From Phenylobacterium haematophilum (lineage in GTDB: Bacteria; Pseudomonadota; Alphaproteobacteria; Caulobacterales; Caulobacteraceae): DNA of 64,000 nucleotides. Shown here piece after piece: positions 54,287 through 63,979 of this stretch (position 1 is the stretch's first letter; each line of letters starts with the position of its first letter). A model generated the notes under the pieces. That model did no database searches and had not been told where the DNA came from. It worked only from the letters and a program-made list of their open reading frames with translations. Both the position numbers and the translations under genes were made by a program. Location of the stretch: positions 434,001-498,000 of the forward strand of contig NZ_JACIDK010000003.1 in the NCBI RefSeq assembly GCF_014196295.1. The letters run 5' to 3'.

Positions 54287-54436
54287 ATGCGTTTCACATT
54301 CGCCGAAGAGGCGCCGGTCGTGCGGCGCAATCCGATGCTGACCCTGGCGCGTCGCGCCTTCGATTTCGTGGTCATCGGAGCTGTTCTCTACGCCGCCGTC
54401 GAGACGGTGGTCTTCCTACGGGGCCTGGTCGGCTAG
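54287..54436 (+). CDS. Small single-helix membrane protein (49 residues)
   Basis: A 49-residue frame starting MRFTFAEEAPVVRRNPM, with one hydrophobic helix (FVVIGAVLYAAVETVVFL, about residues 27-44). The ATG is preceded by GGAGGACACC, an excellent ribosome site, which makes translation likely. No family is recognised. It follows another small membrane protein gene and converges with the dicarboxylate symporter gene. Confidence 0.62.
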   Translation: MRFTFAEEAPVVRRNPMLTLARRAFDFVVIGAVLYAAVETVVFLRGLVG

Positions 54437-54559
54437 GGTCGTCATCAGCCTGTCACGTCCGCGTCGCATGACCGCTTCGAGCGCGGCCTCGCTTGGCCGC
54501 GCCCATCCGTTTCTTGAATCCGGCGCGGCGCTGGACGCCTGCGCGAAGCCGACGGCCGG

Positions 54560-55834
54560 CTAGGCGCTCGCCTTGGCGGGCTCGCCGGAAGCGTCGGGAT
54601 CCTGATCTTCGATGTCCTCCAACTCGCCCTCCCACTTGGCCACGACCGCGGCGGCGACCGAGTTGCCGACCACGTTGGTCGCCGAGCGACCCATGTCGAG
54701 CAGATGGTCGACGCCCAGCACGATGGCGATCCAGGCTTCCGGCAGTCCGAAGTAGGTGAGGGTGGCCATGATGACCACCAGCGAGGCGCGCGGCACGCCG
54801 GCGATTCCCTTCGAGGTCACCATCAGCAGCAGCAGCATGAAGATCTGCTGCTGGACCGTCAGATGCACGCCGTGCGCCTGGGTGATGAAGATGGTCGCGA
54901 ACGTGCAGTAGAGCATCGAGCCGTCGAGGTTGAACGAGTAGCCCAGCGGCAACACGAACGAGACGATGCGGCGTCGCACGCCGACCTTCGGCAGGGCGTC
55001 GAGGATGCGCGGATAGGCGGCTTCCGAGCTTGCGGTCGAGAAGGCCAGCAGGGCCGGGGTGCGGATCACGCCGAACAGCGGGATCACGCGCTTTCCGATG
55101 ACGAAGAAGCCGGCGATGAACAGCAGCACCCACAGCACGCCCATGGTCGCGTAGAAGCCGACGACGAACTTGCCGTAGACCGCCAGCATGGCCAGGCCCT
55201 GGGTCGCGATCGTAGAGGCCAGGGCCGCAAAGATCGCCAGCGGGGCCAGCTTCATCACGAACTCGGTGACCTTCAGCATGATCTGAGCGCCCTGCTCGAC
55301 CAGGACGGACACGGCCGGGGCGCGGTCGTCGACGGCGGCCACTGCGGTGCCGACGAACAGCGAAAAGACGACGATCTGAAGGATCTCGTTCTTGGCCATG
55401 GCGTCGACGATCGACGTCGGCACGAGGTGGGTGATGAAGCCCTTCAGCGTGAAGGCGTCGGTGTTGGCGGCGGTCGGCGCGGCGGCGGCCGCGGTCTCCA
55501 GGTGCAGCCCGGCGCCCGGCTGCAGCAGGTGGACCATCATCAGGCCGACCAACAGCGAGACCACCGAGGCGCCGATGAACCAGCCCATGGTCTTGGCGCC
55601 GATCCGGCCGATGGCCGCTGCGTTCTCCATATGGGCGATGCCGGCGACCAGGGTCGTGAACACCAGCGGGGCGATGATCATCTTGATCAGCCGCAGAAAC
55701 ACGTCGGTGATGAGGGAGAGGCCCTCGGCCGCCTGCTTGGCCTGGTCTGCGCTGAGGAACTGGTTGCAGGCCCACCCGACCCCCACGCCGAGCACCATGG
55801 AGAGGACGATCAGCAGGGCGAAACGGCGGTTCAT
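54560..55834 (-). CDS. Dicarboxylate/amino acid:cation symporter (DAACS family)
   Basis: A 424-residue secondary transporter related to DctA and GltP. The serine-rich re-entrant motif FSTASSEAAYPRI, the cation/substrate helix YSFNLDGSMLYC and TSKGIAGVPRAS are present, and the C-terminus is an acidic cytoplasmic tail. It imports C4-dicarboxylates, glutamate or aspartate with Na+ or H+. The ATG at 55834 gives a normal N-terminus, although the frame is open upstream. It is a single gene. Confidence 0.92.
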   Translation of the reverse strand: MNRRFALLIVLSMVLGVGVGWACNQFLSADQAKQAAEGLSLITDVFLRLIKMIIAPLVFTTLVAGIAHMENAAAIGRIGAKTMGWFIGASVVSLLVGLMMVHLLQPGAGLHLETAAAAAPTAANTDAFTLKGFITHLVPTSIVDAMAKNEILQIVVFSLFVGTAVAAVDDRAPAVSVLVEQGAQIMLKVTEFVMKLAPLAIFAALASTIATQGLAMLAVYGKFVVGFYATMGVLWVLLFIAGFFVIGKRVIPLFGVIRTPALLAFSTASSEAAYPRILDALPKVGVRRRIVSFVLPLGYSFNLDGSMLYCTFATIFITQAHGVHLTVQQQIFMLLLLMVTSKGIAGVPRASLVVIMATLTYFGLPEAWIAIVLGVDHLLDMGRSATNVVGNSVAAAVVAKWEGELEDIEDQDPDASGEPAKASA

Positions 55835-55977
55835 AGGCGGCTCACGGCTCGTGGAGGGCGGTCGGCGCGGCCTGGCCGCGGAATTCCGACTTTCCATCAA
55901 GACGCACGCTGGGCCCGGCGCCTCATGCCAAATCGGCGCCGGCCCATAACCTTTCCGCGGGTCAGGCGGGCGGACGC

Positions 55978-57636
55978 CTAGGCTGGGGCGATGTCGAACG
56001 CGATCGTCGTGCGCACCTGATCGCCGCGGAACGGCACGGTGCCGTGCCACATGTAGGAGGGGAACAGGGCCAGCAGCCCCGGTTGGGGCCGCACGAAGTG
56101 TTCGGCCTCGAGCGTCGGCCGCGTCGGGATCGGCGGCGCCCCGAAACGCAGCCAGCCGGCGCGGTCGGCCTCGTCGCCTAGCGCCTGGGGCACGTCGATG
56201 TAGCAGGCCGAGGAAATCCAGCCCTGCGGGTGGATGTGGTCGACGTGGAAGCCGCCGGGCCGCAGCCGTACCGACCACGCGCCCAGCACTCGGTGGCCGC
56301 CGCCGTTGCGGCTGCGGAACATGTCGCGGCCCTCGCCGATGGCGGCGCGGTAGGCCGCGATCGGGCCTTCGACCGCCTGGAAGAAAGCCGCGATCACCGG
56401 ATGCTCTGAGGCGAGCAGGTTCTGCGAGGTCTGGGTGCCGCCGCGGACCGACTGCTCGAGCGGATGGGCCTCCAGGGCGTGCAACTCGGCCAGCGCGACG
56501 CGCAGGTCGGCGAGATAGGCCTCAAGACTGCTCCACCCGTCCGGCGTGTCGATGGACTGGGCGCGCACGAGGGCGGCGTAGTCCCAGAGGTTGCGGTAGC
56601 GCGCGTCGCCGGCCGCCCGCCAGGCCGTGGCCAATGCGGCGGCCGCCTCCTGGTCGACCGGGTTCTCGGCCAGCAGTCGCTCGGCGATGCGCGCAGCTTC
56701 GTCCGTGTCGCCCAGCGCCAGGCAGGCGTGGGCCATGGCGCGGCGCGCGGTCGGATCGCGCGGATTGCGGGCCAGCACCGCGGCGCAGAGCTCGCGGCTG
56801 CGTTCGGGCGCCGCTTTCAGCGACAGCGCCGCCGTCTCCAGCGCCAGGCGCGGGTCGCTGGGCGCGGCGGCCAGCGCAGCCTGGGCGAAGGCGAGGGCCT
56901 GGACTTCCCCGGCGACGTGGTGGAGCAGGCGGATTTTCACTCCGGCGAGCAGCGGCCGGAGCGCCGGATCGGCGGCGGCCAGGGCGGCGTCGATGGGCGC
57001 CAGCGCCAGGGCCTGGTCGCCCGAGCGCATCCAGATGAGCTGGCCAAGATCGCGCAGGGCGTCGGCATAGGTCGGACGGCGAGCGACGGCGCTGCGAAAG
57101 GCGGCCTCGGCGTCGTCGAACCGTCGCAGTCCTTGCAGCGCCCGGCCGTAGACCAGCCAAGTCTCCGGTGCATCGAGCCCAAGCGAAAAAGCACGTTCGG
57201 CCTCGGCGACGGCTTCGCGGTCGCGGCCCGCATCACCCAGCCCAGAGGCGACGTTGTGGGCGGCGACGCCGCTGCCAGGGTTGAGTTCCGCTGCGCGTTG
57301 ATAGTCGGCCAGCGACTCCGGCTTGCGGTCGAGCGCCTTCAGCGCCGCGGCCCGGGCTGACAGCGCCTCGTGCCAGGGATGTTCGCCTTGAGTGAAGGGT
57401 CGGGCCAGCGTCTCGGCCTCGGCTGCGCGCCCTTGTCCGGTCAGCAGCCGTGCCAGAGCGACGGCCGCTTGGGCGCAGGTCGCATCGGCCGCAAGCACCG
57501 TGCGATACAGGCGTTCGGCTTCGGACAGCCGCCCGGCGCGACCCAATGCGCGGGCCTGACCCAGGGCCTGGGCGGTTGCGGGTGGCAGCGGGGGCGGGGC
57601 GGCGAGCAAGGGTCTCAACTTCCGTTCACTGAGCAT
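55978..57636 (-). CDS. TPR protein with C-terminal 2-oxoglutarate/Fe(II) oxygenase-like domain
   Basis: A 552-residue soluble protein. Residues about 25-350 form tetratricopeptide repeats (RAGRLSEAERLYRTVLAADA, AWLVYGRALQGLRRFDDAEAAFRSAVA-like units). The C-terminal part is a putative 2OG-Fe(II) oxygenase: the iron motif HxD at H464/D466, the distal H531 in MWHGT and the 2OG-binding R542 are in the right order. It could hydroxylate a protein or metabolite. It is divergent from the large TonB-dependent receptor with 221 bases between, a pairing common in Caulobacterales and suggestive of shared regulation. Confidence 0.85.
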   Translation of the reverse strand: MLSERKLRPLLAAPPPLPPATAQALGQARALGRAGRLSEAERLYRTVLAADATCAQAAVALARLLTGQGRAAEAETLARPFTQGEHPWHEALSARAAALKALDRKPESLADYQRAAELNPGSGVAAHNVASGLGDAGRDREAVAEAERAFSLGLDAPETWLVYGRALQGLRRFDDAEAAFRSAVARRPTYADALRDLGQLIWMRSGDQALALAPIDAALAAADPALRPLLAGVKIRLLHHVAGEVQALAFAQAALAAAPSDPRLALETAALSLKAAPERSRELCAAVLARNPRDPTARRAMAHACLALGDTDEAARIAERLLAENPVDQEAAAALATAWRAAGDARYRNLWDYAALVRAQSIDTPDGWSSLEAYLADLRVALAELHALEAHPLEQSVRGGTQTSQNLLASEHPVIAAFFQAVEGPIAAYRAAIGEGRDMFRSRNGGGHRVLGAWSVRLRPGGFHVDHIHPQGWISSACYIDVPQALGDEADRAGWLRFGAPPIPTRPTLEAEHFVRPQPGLLALFPSYMWHGTVPFRGDQVRTTIAFDIAPA

Positions 57637-57857
57637 CGCAAGCCCGGCTCGCGAGCGTGCGCGCCCATTTTGCGAACCGCGTCGCGCGCCTGTCCAGTGG
57701 GCGCCGGAGGATCAGGCGAGGCGCAAAAGCCGCACTCATCAAGGCCGCGGCGCCGCGCTGCAAAAAATTACAGATCAGACATGTGGGTCCTTGGAACCCC
57801 TGCGTCTTGGGGTCCGGACGCGCGAGGGGTGCGTCGTCAAATAACAAGGGCGGACGG

Positions 57858-60845
57858 ATGAATTCGAGTTCTTTGAAGTGGCTGATGGTCGGGGGCGTGG
57901 CCTATGGCGCCCTGCTCGCCGGCGGGGTGGCGCAGGCGCAGGACAACACCACCGCGGTTGAGGAGGTGGTCGTCACCGGTTCGCGTATCGCCCGGCCCGA
58001 CTACGTCGCCAACAGCCCGATCGTGTCCGTCGGCCAGGCCGCCATCGAGAACACCGGTCAGGTGACCGTCGAGAAGTCGCTGTCGCAGATGCCGCAGTTC
58101 ACCGGCTCGTTCGGTCAAGGGAACACTGGCTCGACCTCCACCGGCCTGAACGGCGGTCAGTCCTACGCCTCGCTGCGCGGCCTCGGCGCCAAGCGCACCC
58201 TGATCCTCATGGACGGCCGTCGCCTGCAGCCGTCGAACCCGGACGGTTCGGTCGACCTCAACACCATTCCCGAAGCCCTGATCGAGAACGTCGAAGTCAT
58301 CACCGGCGGCGCCTCGACCGCCTATGGCTCGGACGCCACCGCCGGCGTCGTGAATTTCCGTCTGAAGCGCAACTTCGAAGGCATCACCGTCGACAGCCAG
58401 TACGGCATCTCGGAACACGGTGACGGCGAATCCTTCAAGGTCTCGCTGACCGCCGGCCGGGCCTTCGACGAAGGCCGCGGCCGCGCCGTGCTGTCGGTCG
58501 ACTACACCAACCGCGACATCGCGCTGCAGAGCGCCCGCGACTGGTTCGTCTTCCGCCTGACGACCCCGGGCCTCTCGACCATTCCGCAAGGCACCGTCCT
58601 GTTCGGCGCCAACCTGCCGACCCTGGCCTCGGTCAACGGCGTGTTCGTCGGCAAGTACGGCACCCCGGCCCTGACCGGCAACGCCGCCGGCCGCTACACC
58701 GGCCAGATCGGCTTCAACACCGACCAGACGATCTTCTCGACCGCCGGCGTGCCGGTGCGGAACTTCCGCGATCCGCAGACCAACGACGCCTACATCGTCA
58801 ACTCGAACGCGGCCGGCACCCAGCAGCAGGTCAACTTCGGCTATGACGGCGCCTCGATGCAGTCGGACCTCGACCGCTATGCGGTGTTCGGCAAGATCGA
58901 CTACGACCTGACCGACAACATCAAGTTCTTCACCCAGTTCACCTTCACGGACTACGAGTCGGTCGGCATCACCAACCCGACCCTGGCCTCGAACGTCTAC
59001 GGCCTGACGGTTCCGGTCTCGAACCCGTACATCCCGGCCGACTTCCGCACGATCCTGGCCTCGCGTCCGACCCCGGGCGGCGACTTCACCTTCTACAAGG
59101 CCCTGAACATCCTGGGCCCGCGGATCCAGAAGTACAGCTACACCGTCTATCAGTTGACCAGCGGCCTCTCGGGCGATGTCGGGTTCAAGGACTGGACCTG
59201 GGACGCCTACGCCTCGTTTTCGAAGGCCAAGTTCGACAACGAGCAGAACGGCGGCGCCAGCGCCAGCGCGGTCAATCGCCTGCTTCGCAGCCCCACCGGC
59301 GGCACGGAATACTGCGCCGGCGGCTGGAACCCCTTCGGCAACCTGACGCCGTCGGGCGACTGCATCCGCTACATCAGCCGCCGCACGCTGAACCAGAACG
59401 AGCTTGAACAGCGCATCCTCGAAGCCAGCGTCCAGGGCGGCCTCTTCGAACTGCCCGCCGGCGAGATCCGCTTCGCGGCCGGCGTCGACTACCGTTCGAA
59501 CGAGTACACCTTCACCCCGGACAGCCAGCTGAACCAGCCCGACGGCACCTCGGACGTCCTGGGCTACAGCGTGCTTCGTGACGCTTCGGGTTCGGTCGAC
59601 ACCTACGAAGCCTTCGGCGAACTGCTGGTTCCGCTCCTGAAGGACCTGCCGTTCGTCAAGGAGCTGAACACCAACCTCGGCTACCGCTTCTCGGACTACT
59701 CGTCGGTCGGCGCGATCAGCACCTACAAGATCGACTTCGACTGGTCGGTCATCGACAGCCTGCGCTTCCGCGGCGGCTACAACCGCGCCATCCGCGCTCC
59801 GAGCGTCGGCGAACTCTACGCGCCGGTCTCGACGGGTTCGGTGGCCATTGGCACCGCCGGCCCGACCAACACCGACGGCGACCCCTGCGACGTCCGCTCT
59901 TCGTTCCGTCAGGGCGCTAGCGCCGCTCAGGTCCGGGCGCTCTGCCTGGCCCAAGGCGTCCCGAACGCGATCATCGACAGCTACCAGCTGGGCACCGCCC
60001 AGGTGTTCGCGCTCACCGGCGGCAACCCGGACCTGCAAGAAGAAACCGCCGACACCTTCTCGTTCGGGGCGGTCATCCAGTCGCCGTTCGATCACCCGCT
60101 GCTGAGCCGCATGTCGGCCTCGATCGACTACTACAGCATCAAGGTGAAGGACGCCGTCGGCAGCCTGCCGATCAAGAACTCGTTCCAGTTCTGCTACAAC
60201 GCGGGCGGCGCGAACCCGACCTTCGATCCGAACAACTACTACTGCCAGCTGATCGCGCGTAACACGGCGTCCGGCGTGCCGCTGAACCCGGTTCAGCCGC
60301 TGCAGAACCTTGGTCAGTTCGAAACCACCGGCATCGACTTCCAGTTCGACTGGAACATCGACCTGATGGACGTCGGTCTGAGCGAAGACGCCGGTTCGCT
60401 GGCGTTCAACGTCTCGATCGGCTGGCTCGACCAGTTCAAGATCCAGAACCTGCCGAATGCGGCGACCTACGACTACGCCGGCACCTGGGGCACGGCCGTC
60501 GAGACCAGCGCCGGCCAGGCTCACCCGGAGTGGAAGTCGGTCACTTCGGCGACCTACACCCGCGGCCCGGCCAGCGTCGGCCTGCGCTGGCGCTATATCA
60601 GCGAGATGAAGAACTCGGCCACGGTCGTCAGCCCGACCAGCACCGCCCGCGGTGTGAAGGCCTACAACATCTTCGACCTGAACGGCCGCGTGAAGCTGCC
60701 GTGGGAGACCGACCTGCGCTTCGGCGTCAACAACCTGCTCAACCAGAACCCGCCGCAGGCTGGCGACACCGAGTACAACTACGACCAACAGAACTACGAC
60801 GTCATGGGCCGCACCTACTACGTGGGCGTCCGCAAGCGTTTCTAG
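57858..60845 (+). CDS. TonB-dependent receptor (large, Caulobacterales type)
   Basis: A 995-residue outer-membrane receptor. It has a signal peptide ending GVAQAQ (about residue 27), a TonB-box-like EEVVVTGSRI, a plug with LRGLGAKRTLILMDGRRL and EVITGGASTAYGSDATAGVVNF, and a long beta-barrel with the receptor signature YNRAIRAPSVGELYAP, ending in Phe. Four extracellular-loop cysteine-containing segments occur. Receptors of this length in Caulobacterales often take up oligosaccharides or peptides; the ligand is unknown here. The ATG at 57858 is chosen by the signal peptide. Two downstream hairpins terminate it. Confidence 0.95.
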   Translation: MNSSSLKWLMVGGVAYGALLAGGVAQAQDNTTAVEEVVVTGSRIARPDYVANSPIVSVGQAAIENTGQVTVEKSLSQMPQFTGSFGQGNTGSTSTGLNGGQSYASLRGLGAKRTLILMDGRRLQPSNPDGSVDLNTIPEALIENVEVITGGASTAYGSDATAGVVNFRLKRNFEGITVDSQYGISEHGDGESFKVSLTAGRAFDEGRGRAVLSVDYTNRDIALQSARDWFVFRLTTPGLSTIPQGTVLFGANLPTLASVNGVFVGKYGTPALTGNAAGRYTGQIGFNTDQTIFSTAGVPVRNFRDPQTNDAYIVNSNAAGTQQQVNFGYDGASMQSDLDRYAVFGKIDYDLTDNIKFFTQFTFTDYESVGITNPTLASNVYGLTVPVSNPYIPADFRTILASRPTPGGDFTFYKALNILGPRIQKYSYTVYQLTSGLSGDVGFKDWTWDAYASFSKAKFDNEQNGGASASAVNRLLRSPTGGTEYCAGGWNPFGNLTPSGDCIRYISRRTLNQNELEQRILEASVQGGLFELPAGEIRFAAGVDYRSNEYTFTPDSQLNQPDGTSDVLGYSVLRDASGSVDTYEAFGELLVPLLKDLPFVKELNTNLGYRFSDYSSVGAISTYKIDFDWSVIDSLRFRGGYNRAIRAPSVGELYAPVSTGSVAIGTAGPTNTDGDPCDVRSSFRQGASAAQVRALCLAQGVPNAIIDSYQLGTAQVFALTGGNPDLQEETADTFSFGAVIQSPFDHPLLSRMSASIDYYSIKVKDAVGSLPIKNSFQFCYNAGGANPTFDPNNYYCQLIARNTASGVPLNPVQPLQNLGQFETTGIDFQFDWNIDLMDVGLSEDAGSLAFNVSIGWLDQFKIQNLPNAATYDYAGTWGTAVETSAGQAHPEWKSVTSATYTRGPASVGLRWRYISEMKNSATVVSPTSTARGVKAYNIFDLNGRVKLPWETDLRFGVNNLLNQNPPQAGDTEYNYDQQNYDVMGRTYYVGVRKRF

Positions 60846-60852
60846 GACCTAC

Positions 60853-60885
60853 GGCGACGGGGGCGGCCCCACCGCCCCTGTCGCC
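60853..60885 (+). repeat. GC-rich hairpin after the receptor gene
   Basis: A 14-base-pair stem (60853-60866 with 60872-60885, one G-U pair) and a five-base loop, eight bases after the receptor stop. It has no T run, so on its own it is a transcript-stabilising or pausing structure rather than a classic terminator. Confidence 0.5.
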
Positions 60886-60910
60886 ACAAGCCGCTGCGTC
60901 CTTGGCGGCG

Positions 60911-60946
60911 AAGGGCGTCGGTCGAAAGGCCGGCGCCCTTTCTGTT
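60911..60946 (+). terminator. Intrinsic terminator of the TonB-dependent receptor gene
   Basis: An eleven-base-pair stem AAGGGCGTCGG / CCGGCGCCCTT (one G-U pair) with an eight-base loop, followed by TCTGTT. The stem plus the T-rich end reads in the plus direction, 65 bases after the receptor stop. Confidence 0.65.
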
Positions 60947-60971
60947 GCCCGCCTCCAGGCGCGGCGACGGC

Positions 60972-61007
60972 AAAAAAAAGAGCGCCGGACCCGAAGGTCC
61001 GGCGCTC
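60972..61007 (-). terminator. Strong intrinsic terminator of the M14 peptidase gene
   Basis: A perfect 12-base-pair stem (60980-60991 with 60996-61007). On the minus strand the loop is TTCG closed by C-G, the very stable UUCG tetraloop, and the stem is followed by eight T. It lies 48 bases after the peptidase stop. Confidence 0.9.
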
Positions 61008-61055
61008 ATGTCGCACCGGGCGTCGCCGCCTGGCGTCGGCGTCCTGGGGAGACGC

Positions 61056-63833
61056 CTACTTCTTGGCCACGGCCGGGCCGTAGAGCAGGCCGTTGAACAG
61101 GAACTTGAAGGTCCCGTACGACTGCGCCCGCTGGGTCACTTCCGGGCCCATCACGAACAGCTTGCCCTTGCCCACGTCGATGTCGAGGACGCCGGTCGAA
61201 CCCTTCAGCTTCTCCTGGCCGACGGCCCAGCCGCTGCGCAGCGGAGCATCGGTGTCGAACCACGAGACGCGCGCCACGCCGCTCGCAGAAGCCTTCAGGT
61301 TGAAGGTCGGGCTGCGGTCGAAGAACACGTCCACGTCCTGCGGGATGCCGTAGGCGAGCGGCTGGCGGTTATCGACCTTGGCGCGCAGCACCGAACCCGG
61401 AATGTAGAATTCCTTGTTCGACAGGCCGACCAGCTTGTCGCCGTCCTTCTTGGCCACCGCCACCTCGACCGGCGCGCCGATCACGGTCGCCAGACGCGAG
61501 GACGAGCCGATGGTGATCACCGTGCCGCCGTTCTTGGCGAAGTCGGCCACCTGCGGCAGCGTCTTGTCGTCGGTGATCGCGCCCAGCCACGGCCGGAACT
61601 CGGCCGGAATGTCCTCGGCCTTCGGCTGCGGGAAGCCCCGGCCGGCGCGGAACGGACCGCCCTGCGGCGCCGGGATCACGCCGTCGGCGAAGACCAGGAC
61701 GTCGTAATCCTTGTCCAGGTCACCGGCGTCGAGACGCTGCGGATAGACCACCTCGAAGGGCGCTTCGAACTGCTCGAACAGCCAGCGGTTCCAGCCCGAG
61801 GGCATCGAGCCGCCATAGACGTCGACCAGGCCGATGCGCACTGGCTTCAGCGGCAGGGCCTCGCCGGCCGGCTTGGCGCCGACGGCGAAGGCGTCGATGC
61901 CCAGATCCTTCACGCCCTTGGCGATGACCGCCCGAGCTTCGGCGGAGGCCGGAACCCAGATCGCGCCCGGACCGAAACTGTTCTTGCCGGCCTTGGCGCC
62001 GTCTTTCAACCAGAACACCTGCTGACCGGCCTTCAGTAGGCGGTTGGTCAGGGTGAAGCTCTGGTTGGTCTCGTGGCTGATCAGCCAGCCGGCCTTGCCC
62101 GAGCCCTTCACCGAGCCGGCTTGCACCGGCACGAGGTCCGGAAGGCGTTCGGTCGGCGCCTCGAAGCCGTCCAGGATGCGGTCGAACTTGATCCCCATCT
62201 GGTAGGCCAGGGTGTAGCCGGTGATGTCGTAGGGTGCCTTGGGCGGGCCGCCCGGATACTCGAGGTCGTGCGGGTGGTCCTGCGGCTCGAACATGTCGAG
62301 CACGTGCGGGCGATAGGCCTGGGCGGCCTTCACCACGTAGGAGCCGGCCGGATAGGTCTTGGTTCCGACCTTGAACGCCTTGGTGGCCCGGTCGACGTCC
62401 ACGCCGGTCTTGATCAGTGCGTTCACGAACGCGGTGACGGTCGGCATGTCGGCCTGGTCCGACGGGATGATGAAGCCGCGCGGATCGCGTTCCTCGGGCT
62501 TCTGCAGCACGCTGTAGAGCTTCGGATCGACCGCGCCGGCGCGGCCGAAGAACGAGGCCATCATGTCGTCCTCGGCGGCGGGCTTGGCGTTCTTGGCCGC
62601 CTCGTTCAGCTCGTCGATCTTGGTCGGGGTCGTGGTCCAGCTGTCCTTTGAGCCGCGCTCGATGCTGTTCGCGCCCATCTTGTAGATGTTGGACAGCAGG
62701 CGTTCGCGGTTGCGCGAGGCGTAGTCGATGACCGCGCGGTTCATCGTCCACTGGTACTCGACGGTCTGCGACAGTCGCCAGGTCTGCGGGGCGATCGGCA
62801 TCGGCCGGTCGCCGTTCGGCAGCTGCAGGTTCGGCACCAGCTTCACGGTCTCGGGGGTCGGGCCGCCGATGATCTCGGTCAGGAGGCCGATCGAGTTGTG
62901 GAAGTAGGCGATCGAGCGCTCCATCCCGTTGTGCCAGGTGGAGTACGAGGCTGCGCTGCGCGCGCCCGAGCCGGGCTTGTCCTCGGCGACCAGGCGGCTG
63001 TGCATGGCCATCCCGACTTCCTGGAGGGAGGTCATGACCAGCGGGTCGTAGTTGTAGTTGAACGGGTCGCGGAACGGCGGAACGAACACCACCATGCCCG
63101 TCGGGCCGGTCTGGTGCTGGTTGAAGATGATCTGCGGGAACCACTCGCGGAACAACTGCTTGTTGACGTTGGTCGTCTCAGCCATCTGCGACATGTAGCT
63201 GTCGCGGTTGTTATCGTGGCCCACGTACTTCTGGTACAGGCGCGGGATCGAGTTGAACTCGCGCTTCTTCGGGTCCTCCTGGCGCATGTACCAGTCCGAC
63301 ACCAGCTCCATGCCGTCCGGATTGTCGTGCGCGAACAGGATGATGACGTCGTCCAGCATCCGGAGCGTCTCCGGATCGTTCATGGTCAGCATCCGGTAGA
63401 GCACCTGGATCTGGCCCTGCGAGGTCACAGTTTCGGTGGCGTGCAGGCCGGCGTCGATCCAGACCACCGCCTTGCCTTCGGCCGCCAGCTTCGCGGCTTC
63501 TTCCTTCGACAGGCCCTCGGCTTTGGCCAGGCGCTTGGAGATGGATTTGTAGTGGTCGAGCTTGGCGAGGTTGGCGGGCGAGGAGACCACCGCCATCCAC
63601 TGGGTGCGGCCCTCTTCGGACTTGCCGAAGTCGACCAGCTTCATGCGGTCGGATTGCGAGGCCAGGGTCTTCAGATAGGCCTCATAGGCCGTGTAGTCGG
63701 CGAGGAAGTAGTCGCTGCCCGGGTTCTGGGCGAAGGCCTCGCTGGGCGGGGTGATGCTCGCCGCATTGGCGGCTCCACCCATGATCATGACCAGCGCCAG
63801 TGCGGCGCCCGCCATTGCGTGTTTTCGCGTCAT
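61056..63833 (-). CDS. Exported M14-family zinc carboxypeptidase-like protein
   Basis: A 925-residue secreted metallopeptidase. A signal peptide ends near residue 25 (GGAANAA). The M14 zinc site is H131 and E134 (HATE) with H238 (NQHQTG) as third ligand, and N207-R208 match the family's substrate-binding pair. The N-terminal catalytic domain covers about residues 40-330; the remaining 600 residues include a C-terminal Rossmann-like or glutamine-amidotransferase-like domain (GLVDVYGG, DVLVFADGVI). ATG 63833 has GGGGGATGGA before it and begins the signal peptide; an open frame extends upstream. It faces the TonB-dependent receptor gene, and degradation plus uptake of peptides is a plausible joint role (inference). 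Confidence 0.9.
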   Translation of the reverse strand: MTRKHAMAGAALALVMIMGGAANAASITPPSEAFAQNPGSDYFLADYTAYEAYLKTLASQSDRMKLVDFGKSEEGRTQWMAVVSSPANLAKLDHYKSISKRLAKAEGLSKEEAAKLAAEGKAVVWIDAGLHATETVTSQGQIQVLYRMLTMNDPETLRMLDDVIILFAHDNPDGMELVSDWYMRQEDPKKREFNSIPRLYQKYVGHDNNRDSYMSQMAETTNVNKQLFREWFPQIIFNQHQTGPTGMVVFVPPFRDPFNYNYDPLVMTSLQEVGMAMHSRLVAEDKPGSGARSAASYSTWHNGMERSIAYFHNSIGLLTEIIGGPTPETVKLVPNLQLPNGDRPMPIAPQTWRLSQTVEYQWTMNRAVIDYASRNRERLLSNIYKMGANSIERGSKDSWTTTPTKIDELNEAAKNAKPAAEDDMMASFFGRAGAVDPKLYSVLQKPEERDPRGFIIPSDQADMPTVTAFVNALIKTGVDVDRATKAFKVGTKTYPAGSYVVKAAQAYRPHVLDMFEPQDHPHDLEYPGGPPKAPYDITGYTLAYQMGIKFDRILDGFEAPTERLPDLVPVQAGSVKGSGKAGWLISHETNQSFTLTNRLLKAGQQVFWLKDGAKAGKNSFGPGAIWVPASAEARAVIAKGVKDLGIDAFAVGAKPAGEALPLKPVRIGLVDVYGGSMPSGWNRWLFEQFEAPFEVVYPQRLDAGDLDKDYDVLVFADGVIPAPQGGPFRAGRGFPQPKAEDIPAEFRPWLGAITDDKTLPQVADFAKNGGTVITIGSSSRLATVIGAPVEVAVAKKDGDKLVGLSNKEFYIPGSVLRAKVDNRQPLAYGIPQDVDVFFDRSPTFNLKASASGVARVSWFDTDAPLRSGWAVGQEKLKGSTGVLDIDVGKGKLFVMGPEVTQRAQSYGTFKFLFNGLLYGPAVAKK

Positions 63834-63979
63834 TCCATCCCCCGTCTCGATTGCCAGAACTGGCGGCCCCACAAATGGACCTGCCTCAGTAGACGAGACG
63901 CAAGCTGGCTTCGATTCCGCACCTGCAGTTGCGGATCAAAATTCAACGCGGCGGGGGATACCGGGGCGTTGAAAAGACG

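Noticed and set aside
57837..60788. Very long open frame antisense to the large TonB-dependent receptor
   Set aside because: It is a by-product of GC-rich third codon positions; the composition is Val/Arg/Asp/Gly-rich with no domain, and the plus-strand receptor is complete and unmistakable.
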